A stretch of DNA of 37,061 bases from a virus, in IMG/VR virus record IMGVR_UViG_3300036820_000641, positions 1 to 37,061 of that record, one strand, 5' to 3'. The notes under the pieces were generated by a model. The model made no database searches and was not told the origin of the DNA. It worked only from the letters and a program-made list of their open reading frames with translations. Position numbers and translations under genes: made by a program. The first letter of the stretch is position 1, and every line of letters begins with the position of its first letter. This document shows, in pieces, positions 31,077-37,061 of this stretch.

Positions 31077-31354
31077 AGGCTGCTCATTCTTTCCAGCGCT
31101 TCGGTTTCAGCCTGGGCCTTCAGCGCGCGATATGTAATTGCCATTCCGATCAGTGCGGACATGCGCTCCGCGTCGCCGCATTCCTGCGTCATGGCGGTAA
31201 CGGATTCGAGGATCTCCGGATTTTCCTTTGCAACCGTGAGAACCGCGTCTGTGAGCGGTCCACCGGAGTCATCCATCTCCCCGGCAGCCATCTCTTCTCG
31301 GATGAGGTCGCACATCGCCATGAGCGCGGTCTCGTGGGTAACGGTGGGCAGCAT
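31073..31354 (-). CDS. Hypothetical early helical protein, 93 aa
   Basis: An acidic helical protein with ALMAMCDLIREEMAAGEMDD, GGPLTDAVLTVAKENPEIL and MSALIGMAITYRALKAQAE. No signal peptide; one weak hydrophobic helix. Not recognised. It begins three bases after the stop of the preceding gene. Its high Met content (nine) is unusual. Function unknown. Confidence 0.52.
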   Translation of the reverse strand: MLPTVTHETALMAMCDLIREEMAAGEMDDSGGPLTDAVLTVAKENPEILESVTAMTQECGDAERMSALIGMAITYRALKAQAETEALERMSSL

Positions 31355-31356
31355 GG

Positions 31357-31560
31357 TTAGCGCACCCCACGGAACAGCGCCGCATAGATCATGCCCTCGT
31401 TAAGTTGCTTGCTAACCCTGCCGTGGACAGAGACAGCGGCGATCGACCGTCCGCCTCCCGATGCAACCCACGCCTGCAGATCGTGGGAGAACGCCCATCG
31501 CACAACAGGCTTGCGCTCCAGTCGCGGCCGGAAGTTAAGTACCCGCGTCGAGCCGGCCAT
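31357..31560 (-). CDS. Hypothetical early protein, 67 aa
   Basis: ATG 31558-31560 is preceded by AAGGAGG at seven bases; the longer upstream extension looks non-coding. A basic beta-type small protein: VLNFRPRLERKPVVRWAFSHD, LQAWVASGGGRS, and a C-terminal KQLNEGMIYAALFRGVR. No family recognised. The start overlaps the previous stop by one base. It may be a nucleic-acid binding factor by charge only. Confidence 0.5.
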   Translation of the reverse strand: MAGSTRVLNFRPRLERKPVVRWAFSHDLQAWVASGGGRSIAAVSVHGRVSKQLNEGMIYAALFRGVR

Positions 31561-31772
31561 CAGATCGCCTCCTTCGTGACGGGCACGGTTACGGGCGGCT
31601 CGACAGCGCGGCCGATCCGCATTTCGGGCCAGTCGTAATCGAACTCCCGGCCGCAATCGAGGCAAACGATGTACATGCCGCGCCGCTTCTCCGATTTCTT
31701 TCGAGAGGGCGTCAACGGAAACGTCGTTCGCTTATGGCCACAGGGAAACAGCAGCCGCAGAATCCAGTTCAT
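31560..31772 (-). CDS. Zinc-ribbon small protein, 70 aa
   Basis: The sequence begins MNWILRLLFPCGHKRTTFP and later has MYIVCLDCGREFDYDWPEM, a split ribbon with CGH and CxxC. The N-terminal hydrophobic helix and one zinc site suggest a small membrane-near adapter or transcription factor-like protein. It directly follows the transposase stop (TAAATG) and ends VTKEAI with embedded AAGGAGG for the next gene. I recall similar small proteins in Acidobacteriota, which I cannot verify here. Confidence 0.55.
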   Translation of the reverse strand: MNWILRLLFPCGHKRTTFPLTPSRKKSEKRRGMYIVCLDCGREFDYDWPEMRIGRAVEPPVTVPVTKEAI

Positions 31773-33455
31773 TTACATCGCCTCCTTGCCGCGAAACTCC
31801 ACGACGCGTCCGGTAATCCCGCGCTGTATCCGATCGACGGCCGCATAGACTTCCGCTTCGGTGACCTGTTCGCCGAATGCGCCGTTGACGAACTCGGCCT
31901 CCGGTGCTGTGAGCGTTCGGCCGATCAGCTCCATCGCCATTTCCCGCGCCGCGATCCGCGTCATCACCGGCGCGGCCGGCTTCTCGATCTCGACGCCTTC
32001 ACCCGCGGTGGGAATGCCGACTTCCGGCGTGCGGTCCAGGTGGTAGCCGAAGGCCTCGACGCCCCGGCCGTCCACCAGCTCCTTCGCCGCGCGTTGCGCT
32101 TCGTGTGCAAAGGTGACAGCCGCCGTGTGTTTGACGCCTTTATATTCGACGCCGATGGTCGCGGCCGTCGCAGGAAATCCGAACTCGTCCAACTCGATCG
32201 GCGAGCACAGATGGACGGTCGCGTTCGGTTCCCCTTCCGCGCGCACCTGAATCTCGGGGAAGCTGAATGGGCTGTACTGCACTTCCACCCACGTGTTGGG
32301 CAGGAAGCATTCCGGCACCCTGTATTTCTGTGCCTTGAAGCGGACGATGCGCGAGCCGCCCACCTTGCAGCGTTGCGGCTCGGAGAGCGCGATGGCTTTG
32401 AACGTTTCGAAGTCGCACCGCAACTCGCGCAATTGCGATTCCGGACGCCGCCCGATGTACCAGGCCCACATCGTTGAGCGCTCCGATCCGTGGCGCGTGT
32501 GGCGCTGCACGCCGCAGTAGTGCGCGGCGAACTTGATCGCCCATTCGTTGAGCTGCTCGATCGACTGCGGCGGCTGCAGCCGAAGCCGCGTCTCGAAGTG
32601 AGCTTCCCACCAGTTGTGCGAGACCTCGACCGCGCCCTTGCTCCGCGCGCCTTCGCAGATGTTGAGATGAATGCCGAGGCGATTCATCAACGCCGCCGTC
32701 GCCCCGGCCTGCATCGCGGAGCCGCGATCCGCCATCAGGATCGACGGCACGCCGCGGAACGGATATTGCCGTGCGATCGATTCGCCATTGAGCTTCTTTT
32801 CTGACCAGGCATAATAAAGCCCTTCGAGAAGCGCCTGCACGGTCTCACCCGCGGAGACCGTGTAGTGGGCATAAAAGCAGCCCGTCGCATGATCGACAAC
32901 GATCATGCGAAGGATGCGCGGCACCCCAGCCGCGGGCAGTTTGTTTTTGTAAATCAGGTGCTCGTACATCGGGCGATTGTTCTCGACCTTCCAATTCACG
33001 GCCAGCGAGAAATCCACCTGGTGAACGTGGTTCGGTCCGAGCGATCGCAGTTCGATATGAGGTGTTGCGGCCGTCTGGTCGCGGCGACTGCCGGACTGCT
33101 CACGCAGCCAGCGGTTGTAGAGCGACGGGGAAACCTCCGGCGCCATGTCGTTCTTCACGGCGATCTCGATTGCATCCTTCGCGGGCATGACGATGCCTTT
33201 GCGAAGAGAGAGCGAGCTGGCCTGCACGGCCGCGATGACAGCCAATTGCTGATCGTCGATTCCTGCGCGTCGGCGTCCGCGATCGGAGCGCTCGTGCGAA
33301 CGGCAACCGACGCTGTTCAGCTTGCGGCTCAGCGTGGCCGGTGAGATTTGATAGAGCGAAAGAAACTCACGTTTCGCCGATGCCTTCGCGCGGCCTTGCA
33401 GGGCGGTGAGGTTGATGGCGAGTTCGTTGATCGCGGCGGCTGGGATCTCAGGCAT
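31773..33455 (-). CDS. MuA-like DDE transposase
   Basis: The 560-residue protein has an N-terminal DNA-binding region (STLxR-type helix near SPATLSRKLNSVG and DRGRRRAGID), an RNase H-like core with HQVDF (Asp148), ILMADRGSA (Asp243) and GAVEVSHNWWE (Glu277), then a C-terminal Mu-type beta barrel (VGGSRIVRFKAQKYRVPE, NTWVEVQYSPFS) and a tail helix. Asp243 to Glu277 spans 34 residues, the common rve spacing; MuA itself has about 55. It replicates and inserts the phage. It uses GGAG six bases before ATG. No other recombinase was found. Confidence 0.9.
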   Translation of the reverse strand: MPEIPAAAINELAINLTALQGRAKASAKREFLSLYQISPATLSRKLNSVGCRSHERSDRGRRRAGIDDQQLAVIAAVQASSLSLRKGIVMPAKDAIEIAVKNDMAPEVSPSLYNRWLREQSGSRRDQTAATPHIELRSLGPNHVHQVDFSLAVNWKVENNRPMYEHLIYKNKLPAAGVPRILRMIVVDHATGCFYAHYTVSAGETVQALLEGLYYAWSEKKLNGESIARQYPFRGVPSILMADRGSAMQAGATAALMNRLGIHLNICEGARSKGAVEVSHNWWEAHFETRLRLQPPQSIEQLNEWAIKFAAHYCGVQRHTRHGSERSTMWAWYIGRRPESQLRELRCDFETFKAIALSEPQRCKVGGSRIVRFKAQKYRVPECFLPNTWVEVQYSPFSFPEIQVRAEGEPNATVHLCSPIELDEFGFPATAATIGVEYKGVKHTAAVTFAHEAQRAAKELVDGRGVEAFGYHLDRTPEVGIPTAGEGVEIEKPAAPVMTRIAAREMAMELIGRTLTAPEAEFVNGAFGEQVTEAEVYAAVDRIQRGITGRVVEFRGKEAM

Positions 33456-33672
33456 TCCTGGCTCCAGGCGCCGTCGTTGAAGCGACGAGAACGCGGCAGT
33501 GTTCCCACCACCGTTGGCGGTGTGTCATCTCGCGCAAGGTCTCGATTTGATAACCGGCTTTCGCTTCTCTTTGGGCGGCTTCGAGTGTGTTCCACGCCCC
33601 GCAACACAATCCGTCGGGATTGAAGATTTGGTAGACGAGCCCACTCTCGACGAAGTCCCTGAGATCAGGCAT
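33448..33672 (-). CDS. Hypothetical early protein, 74 aa
   Basis: ATG 33670-33672, selected because upstream residues look antisense to another gene. It contains LRDFVESGLVYQIFNPDGLC, an aromatic-rich start, then NTLEAAQREAKAGYQIE, and a basic end HRQRWWEHCRVLVAST. It overlaps the next gene (transposase) by eight bases and the previous by eight. No family is recognised. The sequence pattern suggests a small alpha/beta fold. Confidence 0.5.
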   Translation of the reverse strand: MPDLRDFVESGLVYQIFNPDGLCCGAWNTLEAAQREAKAGYQIETLREMTHRQRWWEHCRVLVASTTAPGARNA

Positions 33673-33895
33673 GGGCGCCTTCAAGTTGCTGATGGATTTC
33701 GTCGATCCAAATGTCGCGTTCCCACTGCGAGAAGAACGGGCATGCAGCGCCGAGCGCCAGATCGACATCGATCTCCCGTTGGCCTTTCGTCGTGGCCAAA
33801 ACGCGCGCCACGGTTTCGCGGGAAATTCGGCGCACGGATTCCCGCCGCTCGACCTTCTCGTCTCGCCGCGCGGTAACGCCGTCAACAAAGTTCAA
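33665..33895 (-). CDS. Hypothetical early protein, 76 aa
   Basis: The likely start is TTG 33893-33895, overlapping the end of the preceding gene; an upstream ATG gives only antisense-like residues. The product has a basic middle (TARRDEKVERRESVRRISRE, then TVARVLATTKGQ) and an acid-aromatic end QWERDIWIDEIHQQLEGAHA. It is probably helical. No family is recognised. Start choice is uncertain. Confidence 0.45.
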   Translation of the reverse strand: MNFVDGVTARRDEKVERRESVRRISRETVARVLATTKGQREIDVDLALGAACPFFSQWERDIWIDEIHQQLEGAHA

Positions 33896-34142
33896 GCTGC
33901 ACCGCCTTTCGGCCTTCGGCTTCAGTGACAGCGCGAACCGCCGCGGCAACCGCAATCGCGTATTCGAGCGTCGGATGAATTTGGTTCCTGCGCAGACCTT
34001 CGTGCCAGGTGCGCCAGACGTCCTTCTGGAGCGACGGCGGCACCATCGCCCAGTGCTCGTAGCACATCAGGAACTTGACCAGGATCAGGCGACGGCAGCT
34101 CTCGGCGTTGCAGGTGTGCTTCAGAAGCGGAGGCGCGATCAT
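33882..34142 (-). CDS. Small early protein with Cys/His pattern, 86 aa
   Basis: ATG 34140-34142 overlaps the stop of the XRE gene (ATGA); the longer upstream ORF is not supported. It contains KHTCNAESCRRLILVKFLMC and YEHWAMVPPSLQKDVWRTW, a pattern (C-x4-C-x-n-C-x2-HW-x-VP-x2-L-x2-VW) seen in small phage proteins of unknown function. The Cys/His set probably binds zinc. The C-terminal helix is Ala-rich (AIAVAAAVRAVTEAEGRK). Role unknown. Confidence 0.6.
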   Translation of the reverse strand: MIAPPLLKHTCNAESCRRLILVKFLMCYEHWAMVPPSLQKDVWRTWHEGLRRNQIHPTLEYAIAVAAAVRAVTEAEGRKAVQLELC

Positions 34143-34684
34143 TCGGACGGCTCGCTGCCGGACACACTCATCGAATCCTGTAATTCCACGTCCTCCATAT
34201 CGCAGCCGGGCGTCTGACAAACAAGCCCGCGTTCCCCGCTGTCCGGGCCGGCGAAGTGCGCCAGAGTGTGGCCGCAGGACGTGCAGGCGTTTTCTTCAGG
34301 CGACGCCGCTGGCATAAAGCTGCCGTTGTTCTCCGCTCCCTCTTGTGCCAGTTCGAGACGCGCTAGAAGGTCAGTTACCCGACGGTGGAAACGCAGACAG
34401 TCTTCGGCCACCTGTTTGAGTTCGTGGGCAAGGACATCGTTCGGCGTAAGGCGTGGTCCGGATGGCATATCCAGCGAGACCGGCAGCAGAGCGCCGACTT
34501 CGCTCTCAAAGACCGTACCGACAGATAAGCGATGAAGAGCGATAAGAACGGTCAGGCTCGGCACATTGTGCCCCTTCTCATATCTGCTGATCATTGAGTG
34601 GCGGAGGCCAAGGCGGCCGCCAAAGACCGTTCCTGACTCGCCCCGCTCTTTGCGCATCGCTCGAATTAATTCGGGAAGCGTCAT
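34139..34684 (-). CDS. XRE-type HTH regulator with C-terminal zinc ribbon
   Basis: Residues 1-60 form an HTH: RAMRKERGESGTVFGGRLG, then LRHSMISRYEKGHNVPS, matching the XRE fold. The same unusual GESGTVFG-x-R-x-GLRH-x2-IS-x-YE-x-G signature occurs in the repressor candidate at 36.2 kb, so the two are paralogues. The C-terminal part has CTSCGH and CQTPGC, a zinc ribbon absent from the other. It may act as an early regulator or antirepressor. The start overlaps the neighbour by ATGA and it is not autonomous in position. Confidence 0.72.
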   Translation of the reverse strand: MTLPELIRAMRKERGESGTVFGGRLGLRHSMISRYEKGHNVPSLTVLIALHRLSVGTVFESEVGALLPVSLDMPSGPRLTPNDVLAHELKQVAEDCLRFHRRVTDLLARLELAQEGAENNGSFMPAASPEENACTSCGHTLAHFAGPDSGERGLVCQTPGCDMEDVELQDSMSVSGSEPSE

Positions 34685-35556
34685 TTCTTCCCCTTCTGTT
34701 GGTACTCGGAGAGGAGATTGCGGCTCGTATCGGGCTCGTTATTCAGCCACAGTGCGTCGGAGGGGTCGGGCAGGTTGGCCCCGCGCCCAAAGTTCGCCCT
34801 CGCGTCATCCGCCACCTGCAGCAGCGAACGGTAGAGGTATTCGCACAGGCCGATGTAGCGCGCTTCGTTTTCGGGCGACAGTTCGCGTTCGCGGACCTTG
34901 TTCAGCAGCGACATTCCGAAGTCCCAGTTGCTCTGGACTCGGAGGAGAACCTGATGGTCTTCGTCGGCGTCGGCAAAGGCTTTCGGCGAGAGCGCCTCGC
35001 GCAGCTTGCGGTTCGCTTCCGCCGCGCCCTTCCGGGCGTTGTCGCGTTCGGTGATGGCTTTGGTCTTCTCGACGTCGGCAGTCAGCGCAGACGCCTCTGC
35101 GTCTTTGGCCTGCTTGATCAGCGCCTTTACCGCCTGCTGGAGGCGTGGGGCGTTGGTGGTCGTGAGAGGGATCTTCTCGCCGCCGATATCGAGCCCGTCC
35201 TTATCAACCTGTTCGGCTACCGCAATGAGGCTATTGGCGGAGATTCCTGTGAGGCGTGCGAGGTCGAAGATCTTGTCGCCGAATGTGGAGTAGTTGTCGA
35301 TGATTTGATCGGCGGTCTTGTGATCGATGCCCAGATGCAGGATGCAGAATTTATGCCAGTCCATGCCGAGGTCACGGTAGATCTTCGCGTCCTTTATGTG
35401 TTTCAACGCGGCGGCATCGGCAGCATCGACCATCGCTTTCGCCATGCGGATGCCCTGACTCCGGCCTATCCAGAGCTGTGCTCGCTCCCTCGCTTTGGCA
35501 GTTTCGACGGCGAGATGATCACCTGCAATCTGGAGAGTGTTTTTGCCTGAGCTCAT
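34681..35556 (-). CDS. Coiled-coil early protein, putative DNA-binding
   Basis: A 291-residue protein with no recognised family. Its N-terminal half is helical (DHLAVETAKARERAQLW, MAKAMVDAADAAALKH) and contains DHKTADQIIDNYSTFGDKIF with an ISANSLIAVAEQ helix, possibly an HTH-like segment. Residues ~135-195 are a heptad-rich coiled coil (QAVKALIKQAKDAEASALTA and EKTKAITERDNARKGAAEA). The C-terminus includes LSPENEARYIGLCEYLYRSLL. It is positioned early, just past twin palindromes at 35.57-35.65 kb. It could be a replication or regulatory factor; that is inference. Confidence 0.58.
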   Translation of the reverse strand: MSSGKNTLQIAGDHLAVETAKARERAQLWIGRSQGIRMAKAMVDAADAAALKHIKDAKIYRDLGMDWHKFCILHLGIDHKTADQIIDNYSTFGDKIFDLARLTGISANSLIAVAEQVDKDGLDIGGEKIPLTTTNAPRLQQAVKALIKQAKDAEASALTADVEKTKAITERDNARKGAAEANRKLREALSPKAFADADEDHQVLLRVQSNWDFGMSLLNKVRERELSPENEARYIGLCEYLYRSLLQVADDARANFGRGANLPDPSDALWLNNEPDTSRNLLSEYQQKGKK

Positions 35557-35570
35557 CTAAAATCTCTTTC

Positions 35571-35587
35571 TGGGGAGGACTTCCCCA
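35571..35587. promoter_or_regulatory. Imperfect palindrome TGGGGAGGACTTCCCCA
   Basis: A 17-bp near-palindrome upstream of the 34681-35556 gene, about 64 bp (six helix turns) from a perfect 18-bp version. Paired sites at this spacing fit an operator. The adjacent winged-helix or Cro-like proteins are candidate binders. Confidence 0.55.
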
Positions 35588-35634
35588 AGTCGGCGTTCGG
35601 AAACGTTGAGAAATAAGGACATATGCAGTGAATG

Positions 35635-35652
35635 TTGGGGAGGCCTCCCCAA
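35635..35652. promoter_or_regulatory. Perfect 18-bp palindrome TTGGGGAGGCCTCCCCAA
   Basis: An exact palindrome between the winged-helix gene and the next early gene. It shares TGGGGAGG-x-CT-x-CCCCA with the site at 35571-35587. Too short and loopless for a good terminator; best read as a protein-binding site. Confidence 0.6.
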
Positions 35653-35654
35653 AA

Positions 35655-35885
35655 TCAGAACCCCCTCAGGTCGGGAGCGAAGTCCAGGACCTTGCGCCCG
35701 AGGACATATACCGGATGCCCGGTTTCACTCACCTTTTCGAGCCAGCCGGCGCGGGAGAGATAAGTCAGATATCGGGACGCGCTGGCCTTGTCCCAACCGG
35801 GCGCGCGCGAGAGCAGCGCTACCGTCATGCGGCCCATCTTGTGGGTCTTCTCGACTGCGAAAAGCGCCCGCTCAACGGCCTGCAT
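35655..35885 (-). CDS. Winged-helix DNA-binding protein, 76 aa
   Basis: ATG 35883-35885, preceded by AAAGGAG ten bases upstream inside the end of the previous gene, gives 76 residues. The pattern is a winged helix: MQAVERALFAVEKTHK, then MTVALLSRAPGWDKASASRY (HTH) and LSRAGWLEKVSETGHPVYVLG (wing). IclR/MarR-type small regulators look alike. It directly precedes the two palindromes and may bind them. The gene is the second of the early operon. Confidence 0.68.
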   Translation of the reverse strand: MQAVERALFAVEKTHKMGRMTVALLSRAPGWDKASASRYLTYLSRAGWLEKVSETGHPVYVLGRKVLDFAPDLRGF

Positions 35886-36114
35886 TGAAGATGGGCTCCT
35901 TTCCATTGAAACTCTGGGCCGCGATTGAACACCCGGTGAGTTGCTCGATGGCTTCGCGTAACGGGGCCGCTTTTCGTTGGCCCGAAAGAATGTAGCGAAG
36001 ATAGCGGGTGGAAATGTTGAGCTTTTCTGCCAGACTGACTTGTGTGAGGCCGTTCCTGAGGAGCGCGATTTTGAAATCGACTATCGTGCTACCCTCACGG
36101 GTTGTTCCTGACAT
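35872..36114 (-). CDS. Ner/Cro-like HTH protein, 80 aa
   Basis: An 80-residue HTH protein: FKIALLRNGLTQVSLAEKLN, then ISTRYLRYILSGQRKA, the lambda-Cro/XRE pattern. As the first leftward gene, divergent from the repressor, it fits the position of Mu ner, which shuts down early transcription. It overlaps the next gene by 14 bases. The annotated ATG lies only six bases beyond the -10-like hexamer, so the transcript may be nearly leaderless or start farther in. The sequence is not close to Mu Ner itself. Confidence 0.72.
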   Translation of the reverse strand: MSGTTREGSTIVDFKIALLRNGLTQVSLAEKLNISTRYLRYILSGQRKAAPLREAIEQLTGCSIAAQSFNGKEPIFNAGR

Positions 36115-36120
36115 GGAACG

Positions 36121-36149
36121 ATTGTCTACTTACAGACATTAAAAGTCAA
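36121..36149 (-). promoter_or_regulatory. Early promoter, leftward, with operator-like repeats
   Basis: On the minus strand TTGACT (36144-36149), a 17-base spacer and GACAAT (36121-36126) form a good sigma-70-type promoter toward the early genes. Around it are three TGTCT/AGTCT-type half-sites (near 36122-36128, 36133-36140 and 36154-36160), consistent with repressor and Ner binding between the divergent genes. No comparable plus-strand promoter is obvious. Confidence 0.6.
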
Positions 36150-36162
36150 GGCATAGACTACA

Positions 36163-36687
36163 TTGAATAGCTCCTTGGATTCGGCTATCCGGATGATCCG
36201 CAAACGGCTCGGGGAAACCGGAACCGTTTTTGGCGCGCGTTTCGGCCTCCGACATAACACGATCAGTCAGTACGAATCAGGGAAGGCGACGCCCAGCACG
36301 GGTATTCTTCTAAAGCTGTACCGGCTCGCCGAAACGGAAGCGGAGAAGCGCCCCCTTTTGGCGGAGTTGGGCGACTCGGCTGAGGCCCTGATCTCGCGAG
36401 AGCAGGACTTGGAGTCGATCGCGGGAAAGGTGAAGAAAGAGTTTGACGCACTGACAGGGGCTCGTGCCTCAAATCCGAACGCACGGAAGCGCTTCTATGA
36501 CCTGATCCTCGCCGTGCTTCGACAGCCTGACGTCCCTCTGTGGCTGCTGGATCTGATCGATCTATGGCTTCAGGTCCGGGATGAGGCCGATGCGCGCCAG
36601 ACGTTCGAAGAAGGTTTCAGTGGGCTTTGGTTGAGAGTCTCAAAACTGAAACGCGAAAAACACCTCTCGAAATCCAGCGCGAATTAG
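36163..36687 (+). CDS. XRE-type regulator, probable phage repressor, 174 aa
   Basis: The only clear phage gene on the plus strand, divergent from the early operon. It starts with TTG 36163-36165. The N-terminal HTH is IRMIRKRLGETGTVFGARFG, then LRHNTISQYESGKATPS. The C-terminal ~100 residues are helical with no LexA/S24 peptidase motif, so RecA-type self-cleavage is unlikely. The second half includes FYDLILAVLRQPDVPLWLLD. It is paralogous to the HTH protein at 34139-34684. Genetic position and direction make it the c-type repressor. Induction mechanism is unknown. Confidence 0.75.
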   Translation: MNSSLDSAIRMIRKRLGETGTVFGARFGLRHNTISQYESGKATPSTGILLKLYRLAETEAEKRPLLAELGDSAEALISREQDLESIAGKVKKEFDALTGARASNPNARKRFYDLILAVLRQPDVPLWLLDLIDLWLQVRDEADARQTFEEGFSGLWLRVSKLKREKHLSKSSAN

Positions 36688-36704
36688 AGCATAATCGACA
36701 CATT

Positions 36705-37061
36705 ATGATGATTTGCACTCGTTGCGGCAACGCTGGCGAGACCGGCCTGTTTAAGAGGAAAGGCAGCGGGTTTATAGAACTGCTGCTTTGGCTCTGCGGC
36801 ATCATCCCCGGTTTGATCTATCACCTTTGGAGAAACGGTTCAAGCGGCCGGCGCTGCCCGGCCTGCGGTTCATCTGAGATTGTTCCTTTTGCCAGCCCTG
36901 TTGGCCGCGAGCTTCAGCAGCGTTTTGGCGTCACTGAGACGGTAATCAAAAAGAAGGCTGCCGCCCAAAGCTCCGATCTTCGGAACGGCTATATTGCGCT
37001 CGCCGTTATCGCTTGTATCTTCGTCGCTGTTCTCCTGACCGTGAACGCGTTTAGTCATTAG
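36705..37061 (+). CDS. Zinc-ribbon membrane protein, 118 aa
   Basis: With ATG 36705-36707 (no strong ribosome binding site), the protein begins MMICTRCGNAGETGLFKRKG, then SGFIELLLWLCGIIPGLIYH, a membrane helix, then RRCPACGSSEIVPFASPVG, and ends with a second helix (GYIALAVIACIFVAVLLTV). Two CxxC knuckles on each side of a hydrophobic hairpin give a folded zinc site at the membrane. Such zinc-ribbon membrane proteins are known in bacteria and phages. Located beyond the repressor, it may be an exclusion/moron gene or host flank. The window ends with its stop codon. The function is not proven. Confidence 0.62.
   Translation: MMICTRCGNAGETGLFKRKGSGFIELLLWLCGIIPGLIYHLWRNGSSGRRCPACGSSEIVPFASPVGRELQQRFGVTETVIKKKAAAQSSDLRNGYIALAVIACIFVAVLLTVNAFSH

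Noticed and set aside
1-37061. Search by eye for tRNA genes, CRISPR arrays and insertion sequences
   Set aside because: No regularly spaced direct repeats, cloverleaf-like sequences or second transposase were seen; a tool-based scan could still find a degenerate case.

Overview
The window is almost entirely a Mu-type transposable prophage from a GC-rich bacterium, flanked at its low-coordinate side by decayed toxin-antitoxin genes. Nothing in the sequence names the host. The signal-peptide-bearing and collagen-like accessory proteins, and the short CGH...CLDCG zinc-ribbon proteins, remind me of Acidobacteriota; that is an inference, not a demonstration. No rRNA, tRNA, CRISPR array or tyrosine/serine integrase was seen.

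The phage lies in reverse orientation: nearly all genes are on the minus strand, and early genes are at high coordinates. At 36.1-36.7 kb a plus-strand XRE regulator (probable repressor) diverges from a Ner/Cro-like HTH gene across a 48-bp promoter/operator region. The leftward early operon (36.1-27.8 kb) then encodes a winged-helix protein, a coiled-coil DNA-binding candidate, a second XRE protein paralogous to the repressor, a MuA-like DDE transposase, a MuB-like AAA+ ATPase with an HTH, a Gam-like DNA-end protector, many small proteins and a GemA/gp16-like protein. A small excisionase-type HTH gene (27.4-27.65 kb), flanked by copies of TTCGGGCGTTTCG, sits at the early/late boundary.

The late region (27.2-15 kb) holds a small membrane/coiled-coil protein, terminase small- and large-subunit candidates, portal, gp7/Mu F-type minor head protein, XkdF-type prohead protease, HK97-fold capsid, a head-tail connector fused to an IPT/TIG domain, a holin candidate, a glucosaminidase endolysin, an HK97-gp10-like protein, a tail terminator and a tail tube protein. 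The tail (15-2 kb) is long, flexible and lambda-like rather than contractile Mu-like: a G/GT chaperone pair joined by an unannotated -1 frameshift (slippery A AAA AAC), a tape measure, gpM- and gpL-like minor tail proteins (gpL fused to a hub-like region), and a beta-helix tail fibre. The overall design resembles the B3/D3112 group of transposable siphophages.

Three features stand out. Four tail-module proteins (a beta-helix fibre, a collagen-like protein, an alpha/beta hydrolase and a small beta protein) begin with Sec-type signal peptides. The frameshifted GT product carries a four-cysteine motif. Several genes are only visible outside a standard ORF list, including a 37-residue membrane protein and a 33-residue ORF that fills an operon gap exactly.

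From about 1 to 1.65 kb are a hypothetical gene and two damaged toxin-antitoxin modules (BrnT/CopG-like and ParE/ParD-like), probably host flank or phage-end cargo. The phage ends were not located with certainty. An inverted repeat at 1.71-1.85 kb resembles the MuA binding-site layout and may mark the right end; the left end may lie beyond base 37061.
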